Assembly: GCA_035363255.1 (NCBI GenBank)
Contig: DAOSES010000015.1
Location: 1 to 58,933, forward strand
Length of the DNA stretch: 58,933 nt
From: T3SED10-260 sp035363255
Lineage (GTDB): Bacteria; Caldisericota; Caldisericia; UBA6126
Reading direction: 5' to 3'
The position numbers and the translations under genes were made by a program. The notes beneath the pieces were generated by a model. The model did no database searches. It saw only the letters and a list, made by a program, of their open reading frames with translations, and had not been told where the DNA came from. Positions 33,642 to 42,497 of the stretch are shown one piece after another (position 1 is the first letter of the stretch; the number at the start of each line of letters is the position of its first letter).

Positions 33642-36555
33642 CAATTGAGCCGAACAACTCCCCATGATCCTTAAGTTTTTTTTCATTTCCCAGCACACAA
33701 TAGCAATTCATCGAAGTGCAAGCCGTGATATACTCGCTTAAGGTGTGAATATCCTTTAAAGAGACTCTCAGTATCTCGTCTCGCTCTTGCTGGATCTCTT
33801 CTTGAGTTACTCCACTGAGATATTGAATATCAGATTTTTGACCTATCATCGATGGGGTAAGAGGGGCATCGAGTTGACTCATGGTGCCGATTAAATATTT
33901 GCGCAATTCTCTTTCGCTCAAATCAATTTTGGATAGGTAAGCGCCTAGGTGGTCATAGCTTGCCAAAGTTTCTTTGAGTTTGGGATCACGATATGACCCA
34001 AGAACAACTCTGCCATTGCGTGATATTTTTATGAACGCTCCGTACGCTCCACCCATAATACGAATTCGGTTCCAGAGATAATCAAGACTGGCAAGAGACT
34101 CTAATACTTGCAAGGCTCCATGGTAGGGAAATCGTAGTTTTTTGTAGTTATACCCTTTCAGAACGTACTGAACTTTACTGGAAGTGCTAATACCCTCATT
34201 TCTTATTTCTTCGCAAAAAGGATAAACAATGCTTTCAAGAGCTGAGTTGCGTGGAATATGGTGCATCAAGGTGGAAACAAGAGTTTTGGCTTTTTCAAGA
34301 TCCTCCCTGGGACCAGTTATGCTATAGGTCATTTCCCTGGGGCTGAAGATTTTTCCACATACTTCTTTCAGGGAAGCTATAAACACTTCTGGAGCTTGAT
34401 TCCATAAGTGTTCCTGGTCTAACAAAAAGTGGTAAAAACTAAGTCCGTTCATTTCTTCGTTCCAGCTTCCGGAGGGAGAAAAGTAGGAGTTTAGTCTTTT
34501 TGCAGCTAATACGTGACCTTGGTGGTGAATGCTCGATTCATATCCTGATTTCATCTCACACATCAGCTCTTTGATGCGTTTTGAATCTTCGAGAAGAGTG
34601 TGAAATAGTATCTGCTCCAAGAGTTCAAGTAGCTTGGGAAAAGAAGGAGTGAGTGATTTTGCCTGCACGCACATAAATCGATCGAATTGGGCTATGTCAT
34701 GATAGTTATTGATAGCCATAGTGTTGATGCTTAAACCACCAGTATAAAGAAAAAGTTGATTGGAAAGATCGCTATATGAATATTGAACTGTGCTCATTTT
34801 GCTAAGTAAATTTGATAAGATGGTGGCATACGGAAGCTCTTTTTGAGAAAGGGTGGAAAGGTCAAAATACAGATTCAAGTATAGTATGTTCTGTGTGGAG
34901 ATTGGATGGAGCAGTAAAGTATCTTCCTTAACTTTTTCTATCTCGAGGGGCAAAACTTCACTTTGAGCAAGAATGTCTTCTCTTTTCAAGAGAGGTATAC
35001 TGTTTAATCCTTCAATAGTATCCGGGGTCTCTTGCATCATTTTCAGCTTTTTGGTCTCTTCGATCCATGCTTCAATTTCATTTTCATTTGCTTCATTCTT
35101 TATCTTTTGTAATTTTTCCTTCAGTTTTGCTTCGTTCATTTCCTCCAGACCTTTTTCAGGTACTATCATTACATCAGCAGAATGGGGATTTGTTAGAAGT
35201 AAATCTTTAATCATTTTTTCAAACAAAGCTTCCTTGGATTCCTTGCGAATAAGCTCAAGAGTTTTGTTAAAAGCTAGGTGTGTGCAGGGTTCACCATCAT
35301 AAAGCCAACTATCCATGATGCTTAAGCCATAAAACAAGCCTTTGGGGTATCCATGATAATCAGCTTCTCTGAGTTGAAACTCATGAATGTTGATGGAAGC
35401 CTGGACTAAATCCTGGTCAATACCATTTTCTACTAAATCTTGAAGTGTAGCTTGAATAACAGATATGAAAATCTCACGTTTCTCTGGTGAAGCATTTTTT
35501 GCAAGTACTCCCAAGACTGCTTGCTGAATGTTCAAATCTATAAAACCATCTATTTCTTCTGCAATATCAGCTTCAATAAGTGCTTTTTTTAATGGAGATG
35601 CTGGCGTGCCCAGTAGGATGTGTTCAAGGATATCAAGGCTCATATACTGAATTGGATCTGTGGTTCTTCCGCAAACAAAACTCAAGCTAAAATAAGCTTT
35701 TTGATCGCATTGCTCTTCTTGCCCAGCAGAGTAGGAGGCATTAGCACTGAGTCTTTTTTGAAAAGCACTTTGGAGAGGAATATTTTGAAAATCAGTTCTC
35801 TTAGAAAAAGCAGATAAGTACTCTTTATCGAGATAATCGAGCCACTCATGTATATCCACGTCTCCATAAAGATAAATAAAAGAATTACTGGGGTGATAGT
35901 ACTTTCGGTGTTCATTTAAAAAATGCTCATAACTAAGATGCGGGATATCATCAGGCTTTCCTCCCGACTCAAACCGATAAATGGTGTCGGGGAAGAGAGT
36001 CTGAGTGATCTTGTCAAAAAGAATGCTGTCGGGAGTGGAGTATGCTCCCTTCATTTCGTTGTAAACAATGCCCTGAATAGCTAAATCATCTTTAAGAGAA
36101 GAAATATCATAGTGCCAACCCTCCTGATGAAAAATGGAGGGATTAGTGTAAATATTGGGATACAAAACAGCGTCCAGATAAACATCAACCAGGTTTTTAA
36201 AATCTATCTTATTTTTACTTGCAACGGGATATATAGTTTTGTCTGGATAGGTCAATGCATTGAGAAAAGTATTTAACGAGCCTTTGGCAAGCTCTATGAA
36301 AGGCTCTTTAACAGGATACTTTCTTGAGCCACAAAGAACTGAATGTTCAAGGATATGAAAAACTCCACTATGATCGGTAGGAAGCGTTTTGAATGCAATG
36401 TAAAAAACTTTGTTATCGTCCTGATTTTTTAAAAAGATGCATTTTGCACCGCTGATTTTGTGTTCAAAGACACTTACATCGGAAGAAATTTCTTCAAGGT
36501 AGTGCTGATCTATTTTCTTGTAGGCTGCATTACAATTTTGATTTTCTTGATTCAT
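33625..36555 (-). CDS. M16C zinc metallopeptidase, PreP type
   Basis: A 976-residue insulinase-family peptidase resembling presequence protease and yeast Cym1. The inverted zinc motif HILEHSVLCGS (HxxEH) is followed by the downstream Glu region (GIVYNEMKGAYS). FLNALTYPDKTIYPVAS is also typical of M16C. The central M16C-associated domain and two C-terminal domains complete the chamber that degrades peptides of up to about 70 residues. No signal peptide is visible, so it should be cytoplasmic. The ATG at 36555 has GGGAG placed correctly, unlike the ATG at 36567. Confidence 0.92.
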   Translation of the reverse strand: MNQENQNCNAAYKKIDQHYLEEISSDVSVFEHKISGAKCIFLKNQDDNKVFYIAFKTLPTDHSGVFHILEHSVLCGSRKYPVKEPFIELAKGSLNTFLNALTYPDKTIYPVASKNKIDFKNLVDVYLDAVLYPNIYTNPSIFHQEGWHYDISSLKDDLAIQGIVYNEMKGAYSTPDSILFDKITQTLFPDTIYRFESGGKPDDIPHLSYEHFLNEHRKYYHPSNSFIYLYGDVDIHEWLDYLDKEYLSAFSKRTDFQNIPLQSAFQKRLSANASYSAGQEEQCDQKAYFSLSFVCGRTTDPIQYMSLDILEHILLGTPASPLKKALIEADIAEEIDGFIDLNIQQAVLGVLAKNASPEKREIFISVIQATLQDLVENGIDQDLVQASINIHEFQLREADYHGYPKGLFYGLSIMDSWLYDGEPCTHLAFNKTLELIRKESKEALFEKMIKDLLLTNPHSADVMIVPEKGLEEMNEAKLKEKLQKIKNEANENEIEAWIEETKKLKMMQETPDTIEGLNSIPLLKREDILAQSEVLPLEIEKVKEDTLLLHPISTQNILYLNLYFDLSTLSQKELPYATILSNLLSKMSTVQYSYSDLSNQLFLYTGGLSINTMAINNYHDIAQFDRFMCVQAKSLTPSFPKLLELLEQILFHTLLEDSKRIKELMCEMKSGYESSIHHQGHVLAAKRLNSYFSPSGSWNEEMNGLSFYHFLLDQEHLWNQAPEVFIASLKEVCGKIFSPREMTYSITGPREDLEKAKTLVSTLMHHIPRNSALESIVYPFCEEIRNEGISTSSKVQYVLKGYNYKKLRFPYHGALQVLESLASLDYLWNRIRIMGGAYGAFIKISRNGRVVLGSYRDPKLKETLASYDHLGAYLSKIDLSERELRKYLIGTMSQLDAPLTPSMIGQKSDIQYLSGVTQEEIQQERDEILRVSLKDIHTLSEYITACTSMNCYCVLGNEKKLKDHGELFGSIVKAFR

Positions 36556-36586
36556 AATTACTCCCATCCTTATTTTTCTTATGTTC

Positions 36587-36614
36587 AGTATAAGCTAATT
36601 TTTGCATGCGACAA
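36587..36614 (-). promoter_or_regulatory. Promoter of the PreP-like peptidase
   Basis: On the minus strand, TTGTCG (36609-36614), a 16-base spacer and TATACT (36587-36592), with a leader of about 25 bases. Its -35 overlaps the opposing mobB promoter. Confidence 0.5.
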
Positions 36615-36630
36615 CAAGTTAATGTAGAAT
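36602..36630 (+). promoter_or_regulatory. Promoter of mobB-moaA
   Basis: TTGCAT (36602-36607), a 17-base spacer and TAGAAT (36625-36630), about 37 bases before mobB. It interlocks with the divergent peptidase promoter, so the two may exclude one another. Confidence 0.5.
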
Positions 36631-36667
36631 ATAAGCCTGATTTAAGGGAAAGCTGAGGATAGTAGCT

Positions 36668-37348
36668 ATGCCAAGGGTTGTTATCATACAAGGAGCATCC
36701 GGATCTGGTAAAACCACACTCATAAAGCACTTGCTTTCATTTGCAGCGATGGAAGCCAAAAATATCGGTATCATTAAAAGTTGTGGTCATGAAATCAGCA
36801 TTGATGATGATGCTAAAAAAGATTCTTTCATATTTCAGCAGGCAGGTGCTGATAAAATCCTTTTATACCAGGGTCAACAACATACTCTTTTTAGTTATTC
36901 GGAGGATGTTTCCCTTCATGATTTAATCGATTCCTATTTTTCCGATTTTGATTTTGTATTTGTCGAAGGATTTGCTGCTTCTACTGCTTTTCCACGAATT
37001 GTGGTGATGCGTAGCACAACTACTCCAAAAACTCTCACTGACAAACACAATCTGATAGCTGTTGCCTCAGATGTCCCTTGTATATCCCCCTTTAGTGATG
37101 TTCCAGTGTTAGATCTGAATAATCCTTTAAGTATCTACAATTTCATTTGTGCCAATCCCTTTTCTTCCGCTCAGACTACCCTCAAAATTAACGGTCAGGT
37201 AGTACCTATGAATCATTTCGTAGAAAACATGCTCATCAATACCATTCTTGGTTTAGTCAAAAGCATCAAAAAAGATGACAATGAAGATACCCGTTCTCTA
37301 CAAATCAGTATTCATCTATCTCCCAACTCAAAAAAGGCCAATTCATGA
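36668..37348 (+). CDS. mobB: Molybdopterin-guanine dinucleotide biosynthesis adaptor MobB
   Basis: A 226-residue P-loop protein that supports MobA in forming the guanine dinucleotide form of the cofactor. Walker A is GASGSGKTT (9-17). SCGHEISIDDDAKKDSFIF and DFVFVEGFAAS match MobB. The C-terminal LKINGQVVPMNHFVENMLIN region is a common extension. It overlaps moaA by four bases. No mobA gene is in the window. Confidence 0.85.
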   Translation: MPRVVIIQGASGSGKTTLIKHLLSFAAMEAKNIGIIKSCGHEISIDDDAKKDSFIFQQAGADKILLYQGQQHTLFSYSEDVSLHDLIDSYFSDFDFVFVEGFAASTAFPRIVVMRSTTTPKTLTDKHNLIAVASDVPCISPFSDVPVLDLNNPLSIYNFICANPFSSAQTTLKINGQVVPMNHFVENMLINTILGLVKSIKKDDNEDTRSLQISIHLSPNSKKANS

Positions 37349-38184
37349 ACTCCATCAACCACCTTCGCATATCTGTCACCCAGCGATGCAATATTAAGTG
37401 TTTTTACTGTCATCATGAAGGTCAGGAACAGATTTCCAGAGAAATGACTCCTGATGAAATCTATGTTCGTGTAAAAGATATGGCTCAGTTGGGTATAGAA
37501 TATGTCAAAATCACCGGAGGAGAACCTTTGCTTCGGGTAGATATTATGGACATCATCGCTAAAATTCGATCTCTTCCTGAAATCAAAGAAATCAGCATGA
37601 CTACCAATGGTTTTTTACTAAAAGAGTTGGCTTGCAATCTTAAAAAAGCAGGCCTGGATCGCATCAACGTAGGTTGTGATGCTCTTTATTCCAATGAATT
37701 ACCAAAAAGTATGGATATCATTCTCCCAGGAATTCAACAAGCACTTTTAGCAGGTCTTCGACCCATTAAAGTTAATATGGTCGTACTAAAAGGGCTCAAT
37801 GACCATGAAATCCCCACCATGATCCAACATGCCTCCCAAGTAGGTTTTATTCTCCAGCTTATTGAATTGATACCCAATGGCAACCCTTCTTTTGATCAAT
37901 ACCATTTGTCTTTGGACAATATCGAAAAGGACTTGGAAAAACGAGCTGATAAAGTCATGGTGCGAAGTTTACAAGGAAGAAAACAATTCCATTTGGGAAA
38001 CGCTATAATTGAAATTGTGGGACCTACCCAATCAGGTTTTTGTGAGGCTTGCAAAAAAATCCGTATCACCTCGGACGGCATGATCAAACCTTGCCTCATG
38101 CGTTCTGACAATCTGATACCTTATACTGGGATAGAGTCTATCAAAAAAGCGTTGAAACTTAAATCTCCCTATCATCCTGCATAA
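37345..38184 (+). CDS. moaA: GTP 3',8-cyclase MoaA, short form
   Basis: A 279-residue radical-SAM enzyme for the first step of molybdopterin synthesis. The N-terminal cluster motif is RCNIKCFYC (CxxxCxxC) and the C-terminal cluster motif GFCEACKKIRITSDGMIKPC (CxxC...C). Most MoaA proteins have about 320-330 residues and end in a Gly-Gly needed for catalysis. This one ends KSPYHPA without it, and the N-terminus is also short, as in some archaeal-type MoaA proteins. Activity is likely but not certain. A non-MoaA role is possible. Confidence 0.8.
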   Translation: MNSINHLRISVTQRCNIKCFYCHHEGQEQISREMTPDEIYVRVKDMAQLGIEYVKITGGEPLLRVDIMDIIAKIRSLPEIKEISMTTNGFLLKELACNLKKAGLDRINVGCDALYSNELPKSMDIILPGIQQALLAGLRPIKVNMVVLKGLNDHEIPTMIQHASQVGFILQLIELIPNGNPSFDQYHLSLDNIEKDLEKRADKVMVRSLQGRKQFHLGNAIIEIVGPTQSGFCEACKKIRITSDGMIKPCLMRSDNLIPYTGIESIKKALKLKSPYHPA

Positions 38185-38206
38185 AATTGCCTGAGATTCA
38201 AGCTCT

Positions 38207-38234
38207 TTGATTCGTTGAGGTTTTTTGATATAGT
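38207..38234 (+). promoter_or_regulatory. Promoter of the pyr operon
   Basis: TTGATT (38207-38212), a 16-base spacer and TATAGT (38229-38234). Only 11 bases separate the -10 box from the pyrC ATG, so the leader would be about five bases. There is no Shine-Dalgarno sequence and no space for a PyrR attenuator. Confidence 0.5.
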
Positions 38235-38245
38235 TATAAGCAATT

Positions 38246-39520
38246 ATGGATGCATGGATAGCTAATGGCATGCTTTTTGATACTGAGTCTCAATCTTTTT
38301 CCAGAAAGTGCATCCATTTTAGGCATGAGTTGATTGCAGAAATATCCGATCGAGTTCCAGAGGATGCATTTGAAGTCATCGATGCTCGCGATTCCTATAT
38401 CGTGCCGGGTTTTATTGATATTCACACCCACCTGCGTGAGCCTGGACAAGAAATAAAGGAAACCATACAAAGCGCCACCAAGGCTGCTGCAAAGGGTGGT
38501 TATACTACCCTCACTGCTATGGCAAATACTTCCCCTCCCATTCATGATGAAGCTATGTGGATACAGGTCCAAAAAATTATTCAAAACAATGCACTGATAA
38601 AAGTTATCCAATGTGGCACCATCAGCAAAGAACTCAAGGGTATGGAGCTATCTGATCTTCTTCAAAGAGGTCTTTGCTCTGTCTATTCAGATGACGGAAA
38701 AGGACTATCCGATTCCAAATTGCTTTCTGACGCCATAAAGCTAGCAAAACAACATCAATCTCTTTTGATCATGCACGAAGAAGATTCCCTTCTCTCAGAA
38801 AAAGGTGTAGCTGCTCAGGGCCTACTCTCAGAACAATTCCATCTCCCTGGTATACCCGCATCATCCGAATCTTCCATGCTTGCAAGAGATCTTTTTATTT
38901 CCCATGACTTGGATTATCCGCTCCACTTTACCCATCTTTCCTCTTCACAGAGCGTCCATTTACTAAACTGCGCGATGGAGCATTCCTATAAATTCAGTAG
39001 CGACACAACTCCGCATCATCTCTTTTTTTCCGATGCTAATGTGGATACCCAGAATTCAGATTTCAAAGTAAACCCTCCCATTCGAAGCGAGTATGATAGA
39101 CAAACTCTCATTAAGGCGCTTAAGAAGGGAATTATCACCTGTATCGGCACAGATCATGCTCCTCACACCTCTGAAGAAAAAGCTCAGGATTTTATGCATG
39201 CACCCTTTGGCATCAGTGGTATCGAAACTGCCTTTCCAGCCTTATACACTTCTCTCGTACTTCCAGGTCATCTATCCATGGAAGATTTGCTCCTCTACCT
39301 TACTCATCGTCCAGCAACCTTGCTGAAACTTGAAAAATTGGGAGCACTGAAACCTGGATATCGCTCAGACATTACGATCCTTTCGCTTCTACAAAAGAAA
39401 GTTTCAAAGAATGAGCTGGTTTCTCAAGGAAAAAACACTCCCTTTGCAGGTCACACCCTTACTGGATGGCCTATTTTAACTATTTATGGAGGCGAGATTG
39501 TCTATCAGCAAACTTTTTAA
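38246..39520 (+). CDS. pyrC: Dihydroorotase
   Basis: A 424-residue class I dihydroorotase closing carbamoyl aspartate to dihydroorotate. Zinc ligands lie in FIDIHTHLREPG, with later His in HFTHLSSS, and the catalytic Asp is in GTDHAPHTSEEK. TAMANTSPPIHD is also typical. First gene of pyrC-pyrK-pyrD-pyrF-pyrE-thyX. pyrB and carAB are not in the window. No ribosome site precedes the start. Confidence 0.93.
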   Translation: MDAWIANGMLFDTESQSFSRKCIHFRHELIAEISDRVPEDAFEVIDARDSYIVPGFIDIHTHLREPGQEIKETIQSATKAAAKGGYTTLTAMANTSPPIHDEAMWIQVQKIIQNNALIKVIQCGTISKELKGMELSDLLQRGLCSVYSDDGKGLSDSKLLSDAIKLAKQHQSLLIMHEEDSLLSEKGVAAQGLLSEQFHLPGIPASSESSMLARDLFISHDLDYPLHFTHLSSSQSVHLLNCAMEHSYKFSSDTTPHHLFFSDANVDTQNSDFKVNPPIRSEYDRQTLIKALKKGIITCIGTDHAPHTSEEKAQDFMHAPFGISGIETAFPALYTSLVLPGHLSMEDLLLYLTHRPATLLKLEKLGALKPGYRSDITILSLLQKKVSKNELVSQGKNTPFAGHTLTGWPILTIYGGEIVYQQTF

Positions 39521-40286
39521 AGCAAAGATATCGGAAAATCTAGCGTTAAGCTCGGATATTTATCGCCTGACCCTTTCTATACCTTCTGAAGAAAGCTTGG
39601 CCCTTGGCCCAGGTCAGTTTGTGATGTTGTCCTGCCCCGGACCAGAGTCTGTATTTCTCAAACGTCCTTTTAGTGTAGCCAACTATTCCAATAGAGAGCT
39701 TCATATTCTTTATCGTATCCTGGGAAAAGGCACTCAAAATCTTCAACAAATAAGACCAGGTCAAACAATCGACATGATTGCTCCTTGCGGAAACTCCTTT
39801 TCACTGCCCCCCCAGGGGAAGTTGCTTCTTATGGCGGGTGGTATGGGAGTAGCTCCGCTAAGTTTCCTTTGTCAGAGAGCACTTCAAAGTCAGCTTTTTT
39901 CTGAGATTTATTTTTTTTACGGAACAAGTCAAAATCTTGACCGGATTTCATTTCATTTTTCGGAAGACAATCGAGTACATTTTTTTCATCATTCTGACTA
40001 TGAGAAAAATCTATACCAAGGACACATCATGAATTTCTTTGAACAAACCAAAACTACGAATGATTTTGTTCAAGCCTATTCTTGCGGTCCAACCACAATG
40101 ATGCAAAGTTTTTCCCAGTGGTGCACTACTCATCATATCCCGCTTCAAGTATCTCTGGAAAAGCATATGGCTTGCGGGATGGGTTCTTGTTATGGGTGCA
40201 GTATTCAAACCCGTCAAGGTATGCAGAGCATTTGTCATGACGGACCTGTTTTTGATCACTTAGAAATCTTATGGGACAAAGTATGA
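39498..40286 (+). CDS. pyrK: Dihydroorotate dehydrogenase B electron-transfer subunit
   Basis: The FAD and [2Fe-2S] subunit that passes electrons from PyrD to NAD+. An FAD-binding ferredoxin-reductase domain (FLKRPFSVANYS) and NAD domain (LLMAGGMGVAPLSFL) precede the cluster ligands in KHMACGMGSCYGCSIQ and SICHDGPVF. The start is taken as TTG at 39498, five bases after GGAGG, giving 262 residues. An ATG at 39486 lies on top of the ribosome site. The gene overlaps the end of pyrC. Confidence 0.88.
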   Translation: MSISKLFKAKISENLALSSDIYRLTLSIPSEESLALGPGQFVMLSCPGPESVFLKRPFSVANYSNRELHILYRILGKGTQNLQQIRPGQTIDMIAPCGNSFSLPPQGKLLLMAGGMGVAPLSFLCQRALQSQLFSEIYFFYGTSQNLDRISFHFSEDNRVHFFHHSDYEKNLYQGHIMNFFEQTKTTNDFVQAYSCGPTTMMQSFSQWCTTHHIPLQVSLEKHMACGMGSCYGCSIQTRQGMQSICHDGPVFDHLEILWDKV

Positions 40287-41197
40287 ACCTACTTCAAACT
40301 TCTCTTGCTTCGTTGAAATTAAAAAATCCCTTAATACCAGCTTCAGGTACTTTTTTTTCTTTAAACCGTCTTCCTGAAAATTTCCCGCTGGAAAGACTTG
40401 GAGTTTATTTATGTAAAACCATCACACGAGAAGCTCGTTTTGGAAACGAACAACCGCGAATAAAAGAATGCTCAAGTGGTATGATGAATTCCATCGGACT
40501 TGAAAACAAAGGTTGGGATGACTTTGAAAAAAATACTCTCCCTCAAATACTGCAAATTCAAAACTCCAAATGGATCAGTATTGCAGGGTCAAGCGTTGAA
40601 GATTATGTGTTCCTGGCTCAAAAACTTTCGTCTTATCCCATTGATGCGATAGAAATAAACGTTTCCTGCCCCAATATTCATCAGGGAGGTATTCAGTTTT
40701 GCCAACACCAAGCCTCCTTAAAAGAAGTCATACGACAGGTAAGAGCAGTATCTCCTCATTTTTTAGTCACCAAAATTGCTATTGAGACTTATCCCCTCAA
40801 AGAGGCCTTAAAAATTATTGAAGACGAAGGTTCAGATGCAGTTTGCATAGGTAACACCTTGCGAGGTCTTTCCATCGAAATATCAACAGGAAAGCCTACT
40901 TTCAAAAAGATCTTTGCAGGATATTCCGGTCCTGCTATCAAACCAATTGCTCTTAGAGCAGTTTACGAAGCTCGTCAGTGGATGGGAGCCTATCCTATCA
41001 TTGGATGTGGAGGGATAAGCACCCACGAAGATGTATTGGAGTTTATCATGGCTGGAGCAAATGCTGTTGAAATTGGAACTGCGAATTTTCTCAATCCACT
41101 GGCGATGATTGACATACTAGATAAACTCCAGGCTCATTGTCAAGAAAAAGCTTTTCCCTTGAATCATTTTTTGAATCAAGCTCATCAGGAGGTTTAG
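40283..41197 (+). CDS. pyrD: Dihydroorotate dehydrogenase, class 1B catalytic subunit
   Basis: A 304-residue FMN enzyme oxidising dihydroorotate. LKNPLIPASGTF, IEINVSCPNIHQGG (catalytic Cys), VCIGNTLRG and PIIGCGGISTHEDVLEFIMAGA (FMN phosphate) are family marks. The active-site Cys and the PyrK partner define class 1B, which uses NAD+. The ATG at 40283 overlaps the pyrK stop (ATGA) and is preferred to the ATG at 40271. Confidence 0.93.
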   Translation: MNLLQTSLASLKLKNPLIPASGTFFSLNRLPENFPLERLGVYLCKTITREARFGNEQPRIKECSSGMMNSIGLENKGWDDFEKNTLPQILQIQNSKWISIAGSSVEDYVFLAQKLSSYPIDAIEINVSCPNIHQGGIQFCQHQASLKEVIRQVRAVSPHFLVTKIAIETYPLKEALKIIEDEGSDAVCIGNTLRGLSIEISTGKPTFKKIFAGYSGPAIKPIALRAVYEARQWMGAYPIIGCGGISTHEDVLEFIMAGANAVEIGTANFLNPLAMIDILDKLQAHCQEKAFPLNHFLNQAHQEV

Positions 41198-41917
41198 ATG
41201 AAATTAAGTGCTAAAGAACGTTTGATACTTAGCCTGGACTTTGAAGATAAAGACTCTGCTCTTTATTTGCTTGAAAGTTTAAAAAATGAGTTGGTATATT
41301 GCAAAGTAGGTTTACAGCTCTTTACTAAATACGGGATCGCTCTCCTTCATGAAATCAAAAAGATGGGTTTTCGGATTTTTCTTGATTTAAAGTTTCATGA
41401 TATACCCAACACTGTAGCATCTGCCATTAAATCACTTGATAGCATCGAAGTTGATTTGCTTAACATCCACGCAACATGCGGATTTGATGGTCTAAAGCTT
41501 GCCAAAGAAACACTACAAAACCTTCATCCTGCATCAAAGCTGATTGCCGTGACTGTTCTCACCTCTCTAAACGATGACGCTCTTCAACAGATGGGTATCC
41601 CTGTAAAAAGTGAAGCATTAGTGCTTCAATTGTGCAAAGTATCTCAGAATGCGGGTTTGGATGGTGTTGTTTGCTCTGCTCAGGAAGTTCAAAACATCAA
41701 GAATACGCTGGGAAAAGATTTTCTTGCAGTATGTCCTGGAATCCGACGCGCCACCGACGATATTAATGATCAAAAACGTATTGTAAGCCCAATGCAGGCC
41801 ATTAAAAATGGAGCAGATTGGATTGTAGTTGGACGACCTATAATCAAAGCTTCTTCTCCAGCTGAAGAAGTCGGTTTAATCATCAATGAAATTGAGAAAG
41901 GAATGCAAGATGACTGA
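41198..41917 (+). CDS. pyrF: Orotidine 5'-phosphate decarboxylase
   Basis: A 239-residue decarboxylase forming UMP. LILSLDFEDKD and the catalytic DLKFHDIPNTV (Lys and Asp) are present, with WIVVGRPIIKASSP at the phosphate site. It starts directly after the pyrD stop with AGGAGG before it, and its end overlaps pyrE. Confidence 0.95.
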   Translation: MKLSAKERLILSLDFEDKDSALYLLESLKNELVYCKVGLQLFTKYGIALLHEIKKMGFRIFLDLKFHDIPNTVASAIKSLDSIEVDLLNIHATCGFDGLKLAKETLQNLHPASKLIAVTVLTSLNDDALQQMGIPVKSEALVLQLCKVSQNAGLDGVVCSAQEVQNIKNTLGKDFLAVCPGIRRATDDINDQKRIVSPMQAIKNGADWIVVGRPIIKASSPAEEVGLIINEIEKGMQDD

Positions 41918-42497
41918 TTTGGAAATGTTGGAGCTATTTCAATCGATAGGAGTTATTAAAAAAGGTCATTTTCGTTTATCTTCAGGAAAACACTCGGATA
42001 CCTATCTTCAATGCGCCATATTACAGCAATATCCTGAGCATCATGCCAAAGCTCTGGTCTCTATCACAGATAAAATTCTTAGCTATCAACCTAATGTGAT
42101 TGTAGGAGCAGCTGTTGGTGGTATTATCTCAGCTTATGAGTTGGCAAGACTTAGTCATGCAAGATGTATTTTTGCTGAAAGAGTCGATGGGATTCTTAAG
42201 TTTCGCCGTGGATATGAATTGTATCCCGAGGATCGAATAGTTTTGATTGAAGATGTGGTTACTACAGCCAAAACCACTCTTGAACTTATCGAGCTTGTTA
42301 AGAGCCATGGTCTCGAGCCTCTTGCAATCACTGCATTAGTTGATCGTCAAAAGAATGATTCTACTCCTATCCCTTATCCTTTCTTTTCTCTGCTTAAAGT
42401 TGAGGCTGTTCTTTTTGATGAAACAGAGTGTCCTTTATGCAATGAAAACATACCTTTGACCGATCCAGGATCACGAAGACTACATTCCAAATCATGA
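41910..42497 (+). CDS. pyrE: Orotate phosphoribosyltransferase
   Basis: A 195-residue enzyme joining orotate to PRPP. The PRPP loop is RIVLIEDVVTTAKT and the substrate region FRLSSGKHSDTYLQC. The ATG at 41910 overlaps the pyrF stop and has AAAGGA seven bases upstream. The longer frame beginning at 41886 is rejected. It overlaps thyX by four bases. Confidence 0.93.
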   Translation: MTDLEMLELFQSIGVIKKGHFRLSSGKHSDTYLQCAILQQYPEHHAKALVSITDKILSYQPNVIVGAAVGGIISAYELARLSHARCIFAERVDGILKFRRGYELYPEDRIVLIEDVVTTAKTTLELIELVKSHGLEPLAITALVDRQKNDSTPIPYPFFSLLKVEAVLFDETECPLCNENIPLTDPGSRRLHSKS

